From an uncultured Opitutales bacterium (GTDB taxonomy: Bacteria; Verrucomicrobiota; Verrucomicrobiia; Opitutales; Coraliomargaritaceae), in assembly GCA_937775295.1 (NCBI GenBank), contig CALKBZ010000039.1, positions 1-57,023 on the forward strand: a DNA stretch of 57,023 nt. Direction: 5' to 3'. Shown here in pieces: positions 37,901 through 46,937 of the stretch. Every line of letters starts with the position of its first letter. Within the stretch, counting starts at the first letter, position 1. Position numbers and translations under genes: made by a program. The notes below the pieces were generated by a model. That model was not told where the DNA came from, did not search any database, and worked only from the letters and a program-made list of their open reading frames with translations.

Positions 37901-38437
37901 CTAGGTCTTCTTTTCAATTTTTTGTTGTGCGATCACGGCTTGAAGGACATCGGCTACAGAGCCCACTGGGGTGATCGCGATCATTCCAGTTGCATTCAAT
38001 TTGAATGCTTGGAATCTGGGGATACCGCCAGGGATTTCGATCTGCCATGCACGTTTGCTCGACGCAGTTGGGCCGATGGCTGGCCATGGGTAATCGCTGC
38101 CACGTAAATGCTCGGCGCGCCCGCTGACACTTTCGTTCATGCTATAGGTGACGACTTCGATCGCTGGGTGGTCTTTGCGGATACTTGGGTAGAGCTCCTT
38201 GAGTGTTTTGGCGATCTGCTTACAGTTGAAGCACCAAGATGCTGAATAGAATAACAGCACGACCTCTGTCTCTTCCTCGAAGCTGCACTTGCTAAGCTTA
38301 AACCCATTGACTGCGTAGAGTTGGCCGTCGACATCTGGCCTCGGTAGCAGTCGAGGCGCTGCGTTTTCGTTGGCTTTGATGCTGCCCGCCAAGGCGACGG
38401 ACAGCACCAGGCTCCAAATTAGACCAAGACGCGTCAT
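37901..38437 (-). CDS. exported thioredoxin-like protein
   Basis: A 178-residue protein with a signal peptide (about 1-22) and a thioredoxin fold of the nucleoredoxin/TlpA type. The active site is YSASWCFNCKQI with Cys69 and Cys72, and the cis-Pro loop is GGIPRFQAF. It would act as a periplasmic thiol-disulfide protein. It follows the TonB receptor gene by seven bases on the same strand. A link to that receptor's plug-domain cysteine pair is plausible but not shown. Confidence 0.85.
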   Translation of the reverse strand: MTRLGLIWSLVLSVALAGSIKANENAAPRLLPRPDVDGQLYAVNGFKLSKCSFEEETEVVLLFYSASWCFNCKQIAKTLKELYPSIRKDHPAIEVVTYSMNESVSGRAEHLRGSDYPWPAIGPTASSKRAWQIEIPGGIPRFQAFKLNATGMIAITPVGSVADVLQAVIAQQKIEKKT

Positions 38438-38444
38438 CGAATCT

Positions 38445-40610
38445 TTAGAAGTCTAACTTGGCACCGAGTGTGTAGGTGCGTGGCATGCGTGGACCATATA
38501 CGTAGCCGACGTCGCGATTCGCTCCTGTATCAAAATCATCTTGATACTCGTCAAATAGGTTATTCACACCAGCGCGGAGGGTGAGCACCATATCGTTTCT
38601 CAAGATGAATGCTTTGCTCACGCCAATATCCATGACGAAGAAATCGTCCGAGGTGCGAATTTCTCCCTCTTCGGTATCCGCATCGGTGGAGCGATGCACA
38701 TCCATTTCACCGGTCCATTTCATGGCCGCATAGAAGTCGATGAAGTCGGCGTTGGTGTAGTTGACCGCAACCAGTCCCGACCAATCAGGAGTCTTGTTAT
38801 ATTTTTCAGAGCTGATGTCACTGCCTTCAAAGACTACAACATCTTCATCGAAACGTGCGCGGCTATAGGCGAAGCCTGCATTCATTGTCCAGTTTTGGTG
38901 TAGTTGCCATGCGACGTCCCACTCCACTCCGAAAACTGTCGATCCGTCTGTGTTGTAACGCTCGAACACATCGCGGCCACTTGAGTCTGCGCGCTCAGCA
39001 TCACGGGTATCGAAGGAGTCTTCGAGAATAGTATAATAAACTTGAAGAGATGTAATCAACTTTCGATCCATTGCTTCAGGGGTGAAGTCCGACCCGACGG
39101 CGACTGTGTAGGAGCGCTCTTCTTCGAGGTCGTCCGAGTTTTGAATGACTTGGCGCTCGCCATTCGCGACGGTGATGTGGAGGTCCTCGTCGAATACGCG
39201 TGGTGCGAGGAAGCCACTGGATAGGTTCGCTCTGAGTGTCCACTCATCGGTGGCAGTGTATCGTGCTGCGATACGTGGGGAGACGATTGGATCGTCGAGA
39301 GTGCTGGCTTTGTCGTAGCGCAGCCCAGGCACGAGCTCGAGTCGCTCGTTGATCATCCACTGATCTTGGACATACAGGCCGAAATTGTCGAATTGGCTAT
39401 CGTTGATCTCAGTGATGAAGTCGCCGTCGTTGTTGACGTTATCCTCCTGGATGTCCTCGTCCTCATATTGTATGCCCCATGTGAGGATGTGTGATCCTGC
39501 CCACATGTCGCCGAGGTCGAAATTGAATTGTGCATCGATGTAGTAAGTGAAGCTATTTAACTCACCATAGAAATTACGAGGGTCATCGGGGTTGTTGGGA
39601 TCGTAATTACTCGGCAGTTCATTGCCAAATTTGCCTCCGTAGTAGCTGTCACGCTCAAAGTAGACCATCGATGTGGATAGAGAGAAGTCGAATTCATCGG
39701 TTATATGTTGTTCTAGTCGGACTGTTGACCAATGGTAATCCGTATCGAGCGATTCCGCTAGCTCCGACTCGTATTCTTCCTTGTTAAGCTGGTCGCCGCC
39801 GCGCCGCTGTTCGCCAATATATTGGTAGTTGAAGCGTAAACGTGTCTTTTCAGTGATGTCATACCAGACGTAAGTGCCGATCACCGAATTCTCTCGCTCG
39901 ACCAATTCTGTAAAGCCATCCCCGTCTGCATCGTAGGAGTCTTGGTCCGCATATTGTCCATATACGCTGAACTTAAATGCGCTATCGTCTGGCGTATAGT
40001 AACTCGCGAATTGAGTGGTGTAAGAGTCGCTGCCGTCGATATCAAAATAGTCGAAGGACGTGTGCGTGTGTGTGTGGAAAGGCTCTTCGGGAATCAAGTT
40101 GATGACGCCCGCAACTGCGCCCGGGCCATAGAGCGCAGAGCCGCCGCCTTTAACGACTTCGATCCGTTCAATGAAGATCGTGGGCACTTGGTCGACGCCA
40201 TATACAGCCGCAGCTCCAGTAAAGAGTGGCTGCCCGTCAATCAGGATTTGATTGTATTTACCAGGTAGCCCAAGTAGCTGAATTTCAGTGGTGCCACAGT
40301 TCTGGCAGTTGTTTTCTGTGCGTGCTCCATTGAGTAGCTCAATGGCTTGCCCGAGGTCGTATTTACCTGCCATTTCGAAATCGTCGCCGCCGAGGAGTTC
40401 CGTTTTGATCGGCACATCTTTGAGCAGGCGTTCTGTGCGGGTCGCAGTTGAGACGACCACGAAATCGTCGAGCTGATAGACGGTGTCGTCATGTGAGTGC
40501 GACTCTTGCTGCTCGGCAGGCATGGGTCGTGCGAGCGCTGTGTCAGCTGCGGTGAGTGTGGTTGCCAAGCAGGTGAGTGCGATGGCGCTGTATTTGGTGT
40601 TGTGATTCAT
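38445..40610 (-). CDS. TonB-dependent receptor with cysteine pair and His-rich segments
   Basis: A 721-residue outer-membrane receptor: signal peptide (about 1-28), His-rich ESHSHDD (36-42), TonB box-like DDFVVVSTATRTERLLKDVP, plug and a 22-strand barrel ending in LGAKLDF. The plug contains NCQNCG (Cys102, Cys105), followed by TTEIQLLGLPGKYNQILIDG, and later HTHTHT (179-184). The NCQNCG receptors form a distinct group, often of unknown substrate. The His and Cys residues hint at a metal or metal complex (inference). It is co-transcribed with the thioredoxin-like gene. Confidence 0.9.
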   Translation of the reverse strand: MNHNTKYSAIALTCLATTLTAADTALARPMPAEQQESHSHDDTVYQLDDFVVVSTATRTERLLKDVPIKTELLGGDDFEMAGKYDLGQAIELLNGARTENNCQNCGTTEIQLLGLPGKYNQILIDGQPLFTGAAAVYGVDQVPTIFIERIEVVKGGGSALYGPGAVAGVINLIPEEPFHTHTHTSFDYFDIDGSDSYTTQFASYYTPDDSAFKFSVYGQYADQDSYDADGDGFTELVERENSVIGTYVWYDITEKTRLRFNYQYIGEQRRGGDQLNKEEYESELAESLDTDYHWSTVRLEQHITDEFDFSLSTSMVYFERDSYYGGKFGNELPSNYDPNNPDDPRNFYGELNSFTYYIDAQFNFDLGDMWAGSHILTWGIQYEDEDIQEDNVNNDGDFITEINDSQFDNFGLYVQDQWMINERLELVPGLRYDKASTLDDPIVSPRIAARYTATDEWTLRANLSSGFLAPRVFDEDLHITVANGERQVIQNSDDLEEERSYTVAVGSDFTPEAMDRKLITSLQVYYTILEDSFDTRDAERADSSGRDVFERYNTDGSTVFGVEWDVAWQLHQNWTMNAGFAYSRARFDEDVVVFEGSDISSEKYNKTPDWSGLVAVNYTNADFIDFYAAMKWTGEMDVHRSTDADTEEGEIRTSDDFFVMDIGVSKAFILRNDMVLTLRAGVNNLFDEYQDDFDTGANRDVGYVYGPRMPRTYTLGAKLDF

Positions 40611-40926
40611 TTTTGATGCTTTCGTTTATTTATTTTGAGTATTCAAAGTAACTATTTTGATAGATGGCAAGTATTGTTTTAATTTACAGAGAAACAGGGT
40701 GGGCTGTATTGATTCTTTTCTGCAGGGAGCGTTTGCTTGGATGCCGCACGTATTTTTGTGGATTCTATTAAAACCTGCGGACCTGTGGCTGATAAAGAGC
40801 TTCGCTCGAGGCGGAGGGGCTCGGATTGCTGCGGCTAGAAGCGATTTGCAGGTCGGTTGTAGAGTGCAATTGACGAATGCCTGAGGCGGTATACACGCCT
40901 TTGCCCATTGATTACCTATCTAAAAA

Positions 40927-41467
40927 ATGAGTTTAGAATCAGCGCTACAACAAGGCTACGGAACATCGATTCGTGCCGGGGATTTCTATAAAAACCAGAT
41001 GATCGATCATCTGAACCCGCGGATGATCGAGTTTGTGTCTCAAATGGACATGCTTTGCATCGCGACCTCAGATAATGATGGGAATTGCGACAATTCCATT
41101 CGTTTGGGCCCGCCTGGATTTGTGAAAATCATTGATGCGCAGCGCTTCGCTTATTCGGAATATCGGGGCGATGGGGTATATGCGAGTTTAGGCAATATCG
41201 CGGAGTATCCGCATGTCGGGATTTTAATGGTGGATTTTCATGGTTCCACGGTGGGTCTACATATTGACGGCCGGGCTGAAATTGTAGATGATTTAGAAGG
41301 TTGTGAGGATCCGCTGGCAGAGCGATGGATCGTCGTGGACGTGGAAGAGGCCTACAGTCAATGCTCCAAGCATATCGCGTTGATGGGGCGAAAGGATAAA
41401 AAAAGTGGTCTGGAATACGGATGACGCGAAGCTGAAGGGCGGCGACTTTTTTGAAGTGGGGCGCTAG
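40927..41467 (+). CDS. PNPOx-family FMN-binding protein with 3' frameshift
   Basis: A pyridoxamine-phosphate-oxidase-like split-barrel protein: MLCIATSDNDGNCDNSIRLG, AYSEYRGDGVYASLGNIAEY and WIVVDVEEAYSQCSKHIAL. The plus-one frame after a run of seven As (41398-41404) restores the family C-terminus KKVVWNTDDAKLKGGDFFEV to a TAG at 41465. As given, the frame runs into SGLEYG and stops at 41424. One A fewer would give a 180-residue protein. Function beyond flavin binding is unknown. It is divergent from the TonB receptor at 40610. Confidence 0.8.
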
Positions 41468-41523
41468 CTGCAAGAAGTCTGAACTGTGACGCGTCGTGTA
41501 AAGAGCTTCGCTCCACGCGATTG

Positions 41524-41691
41524 CTAACCACAGAGGTAATGGCATGCCCACTTTTGGCTTCGCTTTAAATACTTGTAACCCGTCTTACGACTGATCCCAA
41601 AATCAGCGCACAACTTTGCCACTGTGAAGCGGCCTGTCTGTGCTAAGGTTACAAATCTTCTTTGCCGCTCATCGGTGCGGTTTTCTTGCAT
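41524..41691 (-). pseudogene. IS481-like transposase, N-terminal fragment
   Basis: Fifty-five codons from the ATG at 41691. The translation has RRFVTLAQTGRFTVAKLC then ADFGISRKTGYKYLKRSQKW, the N-terminal helix-turn-helix of IS481-type transposases. It stops before the DDE domain. The tandem repeats just upstream (41714-41808) look like its terminal sequences. Confidence 0.7.
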
Positions 41692-41713
41692 GACATAATT
41701 GCCGAGTTAAAGT

Positions 41714-41808
41714 GTTACCGATGTCCCGTAGATGAGTGGTTACCCATGTCCCGTAGAAGAGTGGTTACCCATGTCCTCGTAGAAGAGTGGTTACCCATGT
41801 CCTCGAAT
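41714..41808. repeat. four tandem 25-26 bp repeats (IS481-like end)
   Basis: Units at 41714-41738, 41739-41763, 41764-41789 and partial 41790-41808 share GTTACC(G/C)ATGTCC and (T)CGTAGA(A/T)GAGTG. The core TGTTACCGATGTCCCG is typical of IS481-family ends. A similar TGTTACCTATGTCCTTGG occurs near 50957-50974. They adjoin the transposase fragment and lie 180 bases before mesX. Confidence 0.8.
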
Positions 41809-41986
41809 CATACCCACATACGGTAGAGGTTTGCGAATGATATGTGAGCAATACTCATGGATAGATGAGGAAGTATCATTTTTATTCATCAATGATTTCT
41901 GTTATAGTGTCACCACTGAGCACGTTTATAGCTTAATGAGTTCAGTTAGCAGTCACAGCCAAGTGCCGCCGCACTTCAAAATTATT

Positions 41987-43012
41987 ATGAATACATTACT
42001 CGATACTTTTTATAAGACTGAATACTCAGCAACACAGAACCGCGAATTCAGCTACACGATTAGCAGAATTCCGTTTGATGAAGATTATTGTCCCTCAGAC
42101 AATACCCGAATTACAACCAATTTTGCTAATTTAGCAAGAGGTGACTCTCGGCAAGAAAATCTGCGCAATACTTTGAAAATGATGGACAGTCGCTTAAATG
42201 ATTTGGCTTATTGGGACAATGCTGAGGGCGATCGCTACTCGCTTGATTTAGAGATTATTTCTGTCGCGATCGAACTTGACGGGGATAGGGAAAGTTTCCC
42301 ATCGGTTGAAATACTCAAGGCGGATATTATTGATCGCAAAAGCAATAAACGAACAGAGGGAATCGTAGGAAATAACTTTTCTTCCTATGTGCGTGATTAT
42401 GATTTCAGTGTGCGCTTACCTGAGCACAACAAAGGAAAGGGTACATTTAGTATCCCTCATGACTTTGGTGATCTCCACGGGAAGCTGTTTCAAGATATGG
42501 TACATTCAGCGACCTACCGAGCAAATTTCAAAAAATTACCAGTAATTTGTCTCAGTGTTTCCAATAACCAAGCATATTCTGCCACGGCCAATAAACACCC
42601 GGTACTCGGCTTAGAGTATACGACCAACAAGTCTTCATTAACCGAAAGGTATTTTAACAAAATGGGCCTGCAAGTGCGCTATTTCATGCCCCTAAATACG
42701 GCGGCCCCGCTCGCATTTTATTTTTTTGGAGATCTTTTGAATGACTACTCAAATATTGAATTGATCAGTACGATTAGTACCATGGAAACCTTTCAAAAAA
42801 TATACCGTCCTGAGATTTACAATGCCAATACCTCTGCAGGTACTTACTACCAACCTAATTTAAAGCATACCGATTACTCTCTGACTCAAATTTTTTACGA
42901 TCGTGCTGAGCGTAGCCAGTTAGCGATCAGTCAGGGGCAGTTCGCAGAGAAGCACTTCATTAAACCGTACCAAGCACGACTGGATCAGTGGCTACAAACT
43001 GCTCATTCCTAA
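41987..43012 (+). CDS. mesX: MesX, DUF1852 putative oxygenase for methionine synthesis
   Basis: A 341-residue protein from ATG 41987; the frame extends to 41831 but the added residues are not family-like. The signature is FDEDYCPSDNTRITTNFANL, then ARGDSRQENLRNTLKMMDSR and YWDNAEGDRYSLDLEIISVA, as in DUF1852/MesX. MesX is known to be required with MesD for folate-independent, oxygen-dependent methionine synthesis; its exact reaction is unsettled. mesD follows after 26 bases. Confidence 0.92.
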   Translation: MNTLLDTFYKTEYSATQNREFSYTISRIPFDEDYCPSDNTRITTNFANLARGDSRQENLRNTLKMMDSRLNDLAYWDNAEGDRYSLDLEIISVAIELDGDRESFPSVEILKADIIDRKSNKRTEGIVGNNFSSYVRDYDFSVRLPEHNKGKGTFSIPHDFGDLHGKLFQDMVHSATYRANFKKLPVICLSVSNNQAYSATANKHPVLGLEYTTNKSSLTERYFNKMGLQVRYFMPLNTAAPLAFYFFGDLLNDYSNIELISTISTMETFQKIYRPEIYNANTSAGTYYQPNLKHTDYSLTQIFYDRAERSQLAISQGQFAEKHFIKPYQARLDQWLQTAHS

Positions 43013-43038
43013 ATCTTAATAAATCCACACTCATATTT

Positions 43039-44067
43039 ATGAAAATATTATTACCCACTTCCACTGCAGGCAGTCTGCCCAAACCGTCTTGGCTGGCTGA
43101 AACAAAGAAGCTATGGTCCCCCTGGAAACTAGCAGGCGAAGAACTGATTAAGGGCAAACAAGATGCACTCCGCGTTACCTTGCAAGAGCAACGACAGGCT
43201 GGCATTGATATCGTCAGTGATGGCGAGCAGACTCGGCAGCACTTTGTGACCACTTTTATCGAGCATTTGGATGGAGTTGATTTAGAGAAGCGCAAAACGA
43301 TAAAAATTCGCAATCGCTACGATGCTAGCGTTCCGACAGTAGTTGGAGCTGTAAGCAGACCCCATCCAGTCTTTGTCGAAGACGCCAAATTTTTGCGGGC
43401 GCAGACCGATCAACCTATAAAATGGGCTTTACCTGGTCCCATGACCATGGTCGATACGCTCTATGATGCGCACTACAAAAGCAAGCAGGAGCTGGCTTGG
43501 GAATTTGCTAAAATCCTGAATCAAGAGGCTAAAGAATTAGAGGCAATTGGAATTGATATTATCCAGTTTGATGAGCCGGCCTTCAATGTTTTTATCGATG
43601 AAGCGAATGATTGGGGCGTCGATTGCTTGGAAAGAGCGATCGAAGGCCTGCAATGTGAGACGGCTGTACACGTTTGCTACGGCTATGGCATCAAGGCCAA
43701 CACGGAATGGAAAAAAACACTCGGCACAGAATGGCGCCAATACGACCTGCTTTTCCCGCGGTTGCAACAATCCAACATCGATATCATCTCACTCGAGTGC
43801 CATGGATCTCGAGTGCCATTTGAAGTACTTGATCTCGTGCGTGGCAAAAAAATCATGGTGGGGGCAATCGACGTTGCGACTGACACCGTAGAAACGCCAG
43901 AGGAAGTCGCCACAACACTGCGGAATGCCCTCAAATATGTCGATGCAGACAAGCTTTATCCCTGCACCAATTGCGGCATGGCACCCTTATCGCGTGATTT
44001 AGCGATAGGAAAACTCCGGGCTCTAAATGCAGGTGCCGAGATCGTCAGAAAAGAGCTTTTGGCTTGA
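43039..44067 (+). CDS. mesD: MesD, MetE-core methionine synthase
   Basis: A 342-residue protein equal to the catalytic C-terminal half of MetE. The start at 43039 gives MKILLPTSTAGSLPKPSWLA. Zinc/homocysteine residues are visible: AVHVCYGYG (His211, Cys213), SLECHG (Glu253) and CTNCGMAP (Cys312). The N-terminal folate-binding half of MetE is absent, so the methyl donor is not methyltetrahydrofolate; the donor is unknown. Neighbours MesX and MetR support the assignment. Homocysteine is the acceptor. Confidence 0.92.
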   Translation: MKILLPTSTAGSLPKPSWLAETKKLWSPWKLAGEELIKGKQDALRVTLQEQRQAGIDIVSDGEQTRQHFVTTFIEHLDGVDLEKRKTIKIRNRYDASVPTVVGAVSRPHPVFVEDAKFLRAQTDQPIKWALPGPMTMVDTLYDAHYKSKQELAWEFAKILNQEAKELEAIGIDIIQFDEPAFNVFIDEANDWGVDCLERAIEGLQCETAVHVCYGYGIKANTEWKKTLGTEWRQYDLLFPRLQQSNIDIISLECHGSRVPFEVLDLVRGKKIMVGAIDVATDTVETPEEVATTLRNALKYVDADKLYPCTNCGMAPLSRDLAIGKLRALNAGAEIVRKELLA

Positions 44068-44093
44068 TCGTTCGCTAGGCTATAGCATTTCTT

Positions 44094-44930
44094 ATGGGCA
44101 TCATCGAATTAATCACAGAGCATCTACCGACCATTGGATCGCTTGCGCTCACAGGCGTCTTTGCTGGGGTATTAGCCGGCTTGCTAGGGGTCGGTGGGGG
44201 CATTGTCATCGTCCCAGTGCTCTTTTTTTTGTTCCAAGGCTTCGGGGTTTCTTCAAGTTCTGCAATGCTCGTCGCCACTGCGACCTCACTAGCGACCATT
44301 ATCCCAACGTCCATTAGTTCGATCTACTCCCATCACCAAAAGGGGAATGTCGACTTTGGCTTGTTACGGCGCTGGGGCGGTTTTGTTTTTTTTGGTGTTT
44401 TATTAGGGAGCTTTACCGTGACTCGGGTTGAAGGTTTTTGGCTCACTGGTCTATTTGGTGCGATTGCTACTTTGTCCGCAGTAAATATGCTCTTTCGCAC
44501 TCAAAAGTCTGCAGTTTTCAAGCATTTGCCGGGGAGAATAGGGCAACGCTTGATGGGTTCAATTATTGGGTTTTTAAGTGCTATGGTCGGTATTGGTGGC
44601 GGCACTCTCTCGGTTCCATTACTGACCTTATGCAACTATCCGGCCCATAAAGCAGTCGGTACTGCCGCCGCCATTGGTTTACTGATAGCGCTACCAAGCG
44701 CGCTGACTCTGTTGCTATTCGGCACCACCCCTGTGGATGCTCCGATCGGTACCTATGGCTTAGTCAATTTAGGAGGATTCCTGTGTATTGTGCCGTTAAC
44801 CGTCCTGTTTGCCCCCATTGGTTCGTTTATTGCCGACAAACTAAATGCGATTCATTTAAAGAAGGTTTTTGCAGTGGTCTTGTTGCTTACAGGTTTGCGT
44901 ATGTTGGGGGCTTTCGTTTTCTACAAATAG
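44094..44930 (+). CDS. TauE/SafE-family sulfur-compound exporter
   Basis: A 278-residue protein with eight membrane segments and the two family repeats FAGVLAGLLGVGGGIVIVPV and GFLSAMVGIGGGTLSVPLLT. TauE/SafE proteins move sulfite, sulfonates or other small anions. It lies 26 bases after mesD and nine before metR, so it is part of the methionine operon. A role in clearing a sulfur by-product of the MesD/MesX reaction, or in sulfur-compound homeostasis, is inference. Confidence 0.88.
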   Translation: MGIIELITEHLPTIGSLALTGVFAGVLAGLLGVGGGIVIVPVLFFLFQGFGVSSSSAMLVATATSLATIIPTSISSIYSHHQKGNVDFGLLRRWGGFVFFGVLLGSFTVTRVEGFWLTGLFGAIATLSAVNMLFRTQKSAVFKHLPGRIGQRLMGSIIGFLSAMVGIGGGTLSVPLLTLCNYPAHKAVGTAAAIGLLIALPSALTLLLFGTTPVDAPIGTYGLVNLGGFLCIVPLTVLFAPIGSFIADKLNAIHLKKVFAVVLLLTGLRMLGAFVFYK

Positions 44931-44939
44931 TATTCCATT

Positions 44940-45857
44940 ATGTACTTAGAGCGCATTCATTTAGAAATTATCCGAGCGGTGGATCAAAAAGGAAGCATGA
45001 CTGCCGCAGCTGAGGCCTTGCATCTGACGCAATCCGCTTTGAGTCATAGTATGCGAAAGCTAGAAAACATATTAGACGTCAAGTTGTGGGATCGAGTCGG
45101 GCGACAACTCAAATTGACCCAGGCTGGCATGCACCTGTTGGAGACTGCGGATCGATTGATTCCGCAAATGATGCGTACCGAAGAGCGCTTGCAACAATTC
45201 GCGAAAGGGGAGTGTGGCACCCTGCGAATTGGGATGGAATGCCATCCATGTTACCGGTGGCTCCAAAAAATTACCGCATCCTATTTACACGACTGGCCAT
45301 TAGTCGATTTAGATGTCAAACAAGCTTTCCAGTTTAGCGGCTTACGCGCGCTGCAAAATCACGAGATTGATTTGCTCGTTACACCCGATCCTTGCCACGA
45401 AGAAGGTTTACATTTTGAGTCGGTGTTTGACTACGAACAAGTCCTTGTGGTCGGCAATGAGCACCCGCTTAAAGCAGAGGAATACATTATCCCCAGGCAA
45501 TTAGGCGATGAAGTCCTTTTTACTTATCCGGTTTCAGCCAATCGTTTAGACATTTATAATCATTTCCTCAATCCTGCCGGTATGAGCATTCGAAAACAAA
45601 AAGTAGTCGAAACCACTGAAATGATGCTTCAGTTGGTCGCCTGTGGCCGAGGAATCGCAGCCTTACCGCGTTGGCTGGTCGAAGAATATGCTGTCACTTA
45701 CCCGATCTCGGCAGTTCGTCTCGGTAAAACAGGCCTTGCTAAGCAAATCTTTATTGGTATCCGCCAAGATGACATGGCAATTAACTACCTTAAGGCATTC
45801 GTTGATAGTGCCTTAAGTTTCAGCGCTGGCGGTCAAATAAACAGTCCATCCGAATAG
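44940..45857 (+). CDS. metR: LysR-family methionine regulator MetR
   Basis: A 305-residue LysR protein. The helix-turn-helix spans about 18-45 (GSMTAAAEALHLTQSALSHS). The ligand-binding domain has LRIGMECHPCYRWL, the MetR homocysteine-sensing region. The C-terminus has VACGRGIAALPRWLVEEYAV. MetR usually activates methionine genes in response to homocysteine. Here it closes the mesX-mesD-tauE operon and probably autoregulates it. Confidence 0.88.
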   Translation: MYLERIHLEIIRAVDQKGSMTAAAEALHLTQSALSHSMRKLENILDVKLWDRVGRQLKLTQAGMHLLETADRLIPQMMRTEERLQQFAKGECGTLRIGMECHPCYRWLQKITASYLHDWPLVDLDVKQAFQFSGLRALQNHEIDLLVTPDPCHEEGLHFESVFDYEQVLVVGNEHPLKAEEYIIPRQLGDEVLFTYPVSANRLDIYNHFLNPAGMSIRKQKVVETTEMMLQLVACGRGIAALPRWLVEEYAVTYPISAVRLGKTGLAKQIFIGIRQDDMAINYLKAFVDSALSFSAGGQINSPSE

Positions 45858-45876
45858 CCGATACGATGGAGGCATC

Positions 45877-45924
45877 AAAGACAGGACACCTACATAAAAT
45901 ACCGCGTCGAAAAGACAGGACAGC
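45877..45924. repeat. two direct AAAGACAGGACA repeats
   Basis: AAAGACAGGACACC (45877-45890) and AAAGACAGGACAGCC (45911-45925) on the plus strand, i.e. GGTGTCCTGTCTTT on the minus strand. Such repeats are common at ends of RAYT/REP elements in marine bacteria. The minus-strand frame that follows to 46130 (MTWEELQAVRNHQHCHSNY) may be a transposase-associated remnant, but I cannot assign it. Nothing else is seen in 45858-46244. Confidence 0.5.
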
Positions 45925-46244
45925 CAAAGATTTCGAGAGAAGAATGGGGGCAGGGAGAAGACCGGGGGCAAACGTTTAAGGTTAATGTCACGTATGAGAC
46001 GCGATATTAAGCGGTTCTGGTTTTTTCCCTGCGCTGCCAGGCGGACTAACGCTGAGTCTCCAAGATAGATGACATAGTTAGAGTGGCAGTGTTGGTGATT
46101 CCTCACCGCCTGCAACTCCTCCCATGTCATCTTTTTTGTCTTAATTTGTTTATTGTGCTTATTTTACTCCGTTAAGGGGTAGATTAAATCTTCTGTTTTT
46201 CTATATATTATCCGTGTTCGCATTAATTATATAGAATTTAAATT

Positions 46245-46916
46245 ATGACAGATAAGGGATGCAAAGCTGTTGATGGAATCGACAGACGAGTCGAAGGTTT
46301 TGCTGCATGCACTCCGAGCCATCGATTCGAGACGAACGTAAACGGGCATATCCCTAATTCTTACCATTTGAAGCGTGTGTTGCAGCGCTGCCATTGCTGC
46401 CGGGCACCTGATGGTTTACATCTTATCGAAGCATCTAGCAGTACCTTGCGAATTGATTCAACCAATGGCTTTTTCGCCCACGACCGGGCAGGGGTATTGC
46501 CGATCCCCGGGACATCAAGCTTTAAACCTCCACCGGATTCAACCTCGGAGCGCATGGTAGTATGCCCAGCAGCTGCAATTGATCTAGGTATCTGTGGTTT
46601 AGACTGCATGGCGCTGTTTAATCAATTGGCGGAGGATTCCATAGAATTTGAATTTACGATTTACTCTATTGGAATCTGCTCAATTCAAAACGATTTAATT
46701 CAGCAGCTGGATGGAGCGAGTGTGTTTTTAAAATGCATAGGTAACGCTGCGGTACTCTATGTATATCTGGACATGGTGTTGCGCACCGCTGTGATGTATG
46801 AACAAGGGCGGCTGACCATCTATATGATTGGTGCTGGCGATCAGATTTTATTTTCGGTGCGAGTCTGGCTGAATGAGCGATCTGAAACAGAATTTTACTC
46901 TACGATTAAGTTTTAA
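46245..46916 (+). CDS. hypothetical protein upstream of flavodoxin
   Basis: A 223-residue protein of no family I recognise. It is Cys-rich in the first half (QRCHCCRAPDGLHLIEASS, then VVCPAAAIDLGICGLDCMAL). The second half alternates hydrophobic strands (FEFTIYSIGICSI, AAVLYVYLDMVLRTAVMY). No signal peptide is seen. It ends 21 bases before the flavodoxin start, so the two are probably co-transcribed. A redox partner role is speculation from context. Confidence 0.55.
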   Translation: MTDKGCKAVDGIDRRVEGFAACTPSHRFETNVNGHIPNSYHLKRVLQRCHCCRAPDGLHLIEASSSTLRIDSTNGFFAHDRAGVLPIPGTSSFKPPPDSTSERMVVCPAAAIDLGICGLDCMALFNQLAEDSIEFEFTIYSIGICSIQNDLIQQLDGASVFLKCIGNAAVLYVYLDMVLRTAVMYEQGRLTIYMIGAGDQILFSVRVWLNERSETEFYSTIKF

Positions 46917-46937
46917 TATATCAGAAAGGAAAAAAAT

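Noticed and set aside
41700-41986. SAM or cobalamin riboswitch before mesX
   Set aside because: The region is mostly IS481-like tandem repeats and AT-rich sequence. I could not find conserved riboswitch cores by eye.
45813-46130. 105-codon minus-strand gene
   Set aside because: It overlaps the metR 3' end and repeat motifs, and only its first 45 residues look protein-like. Possibly a transposon remnant, but I cannot assign it.
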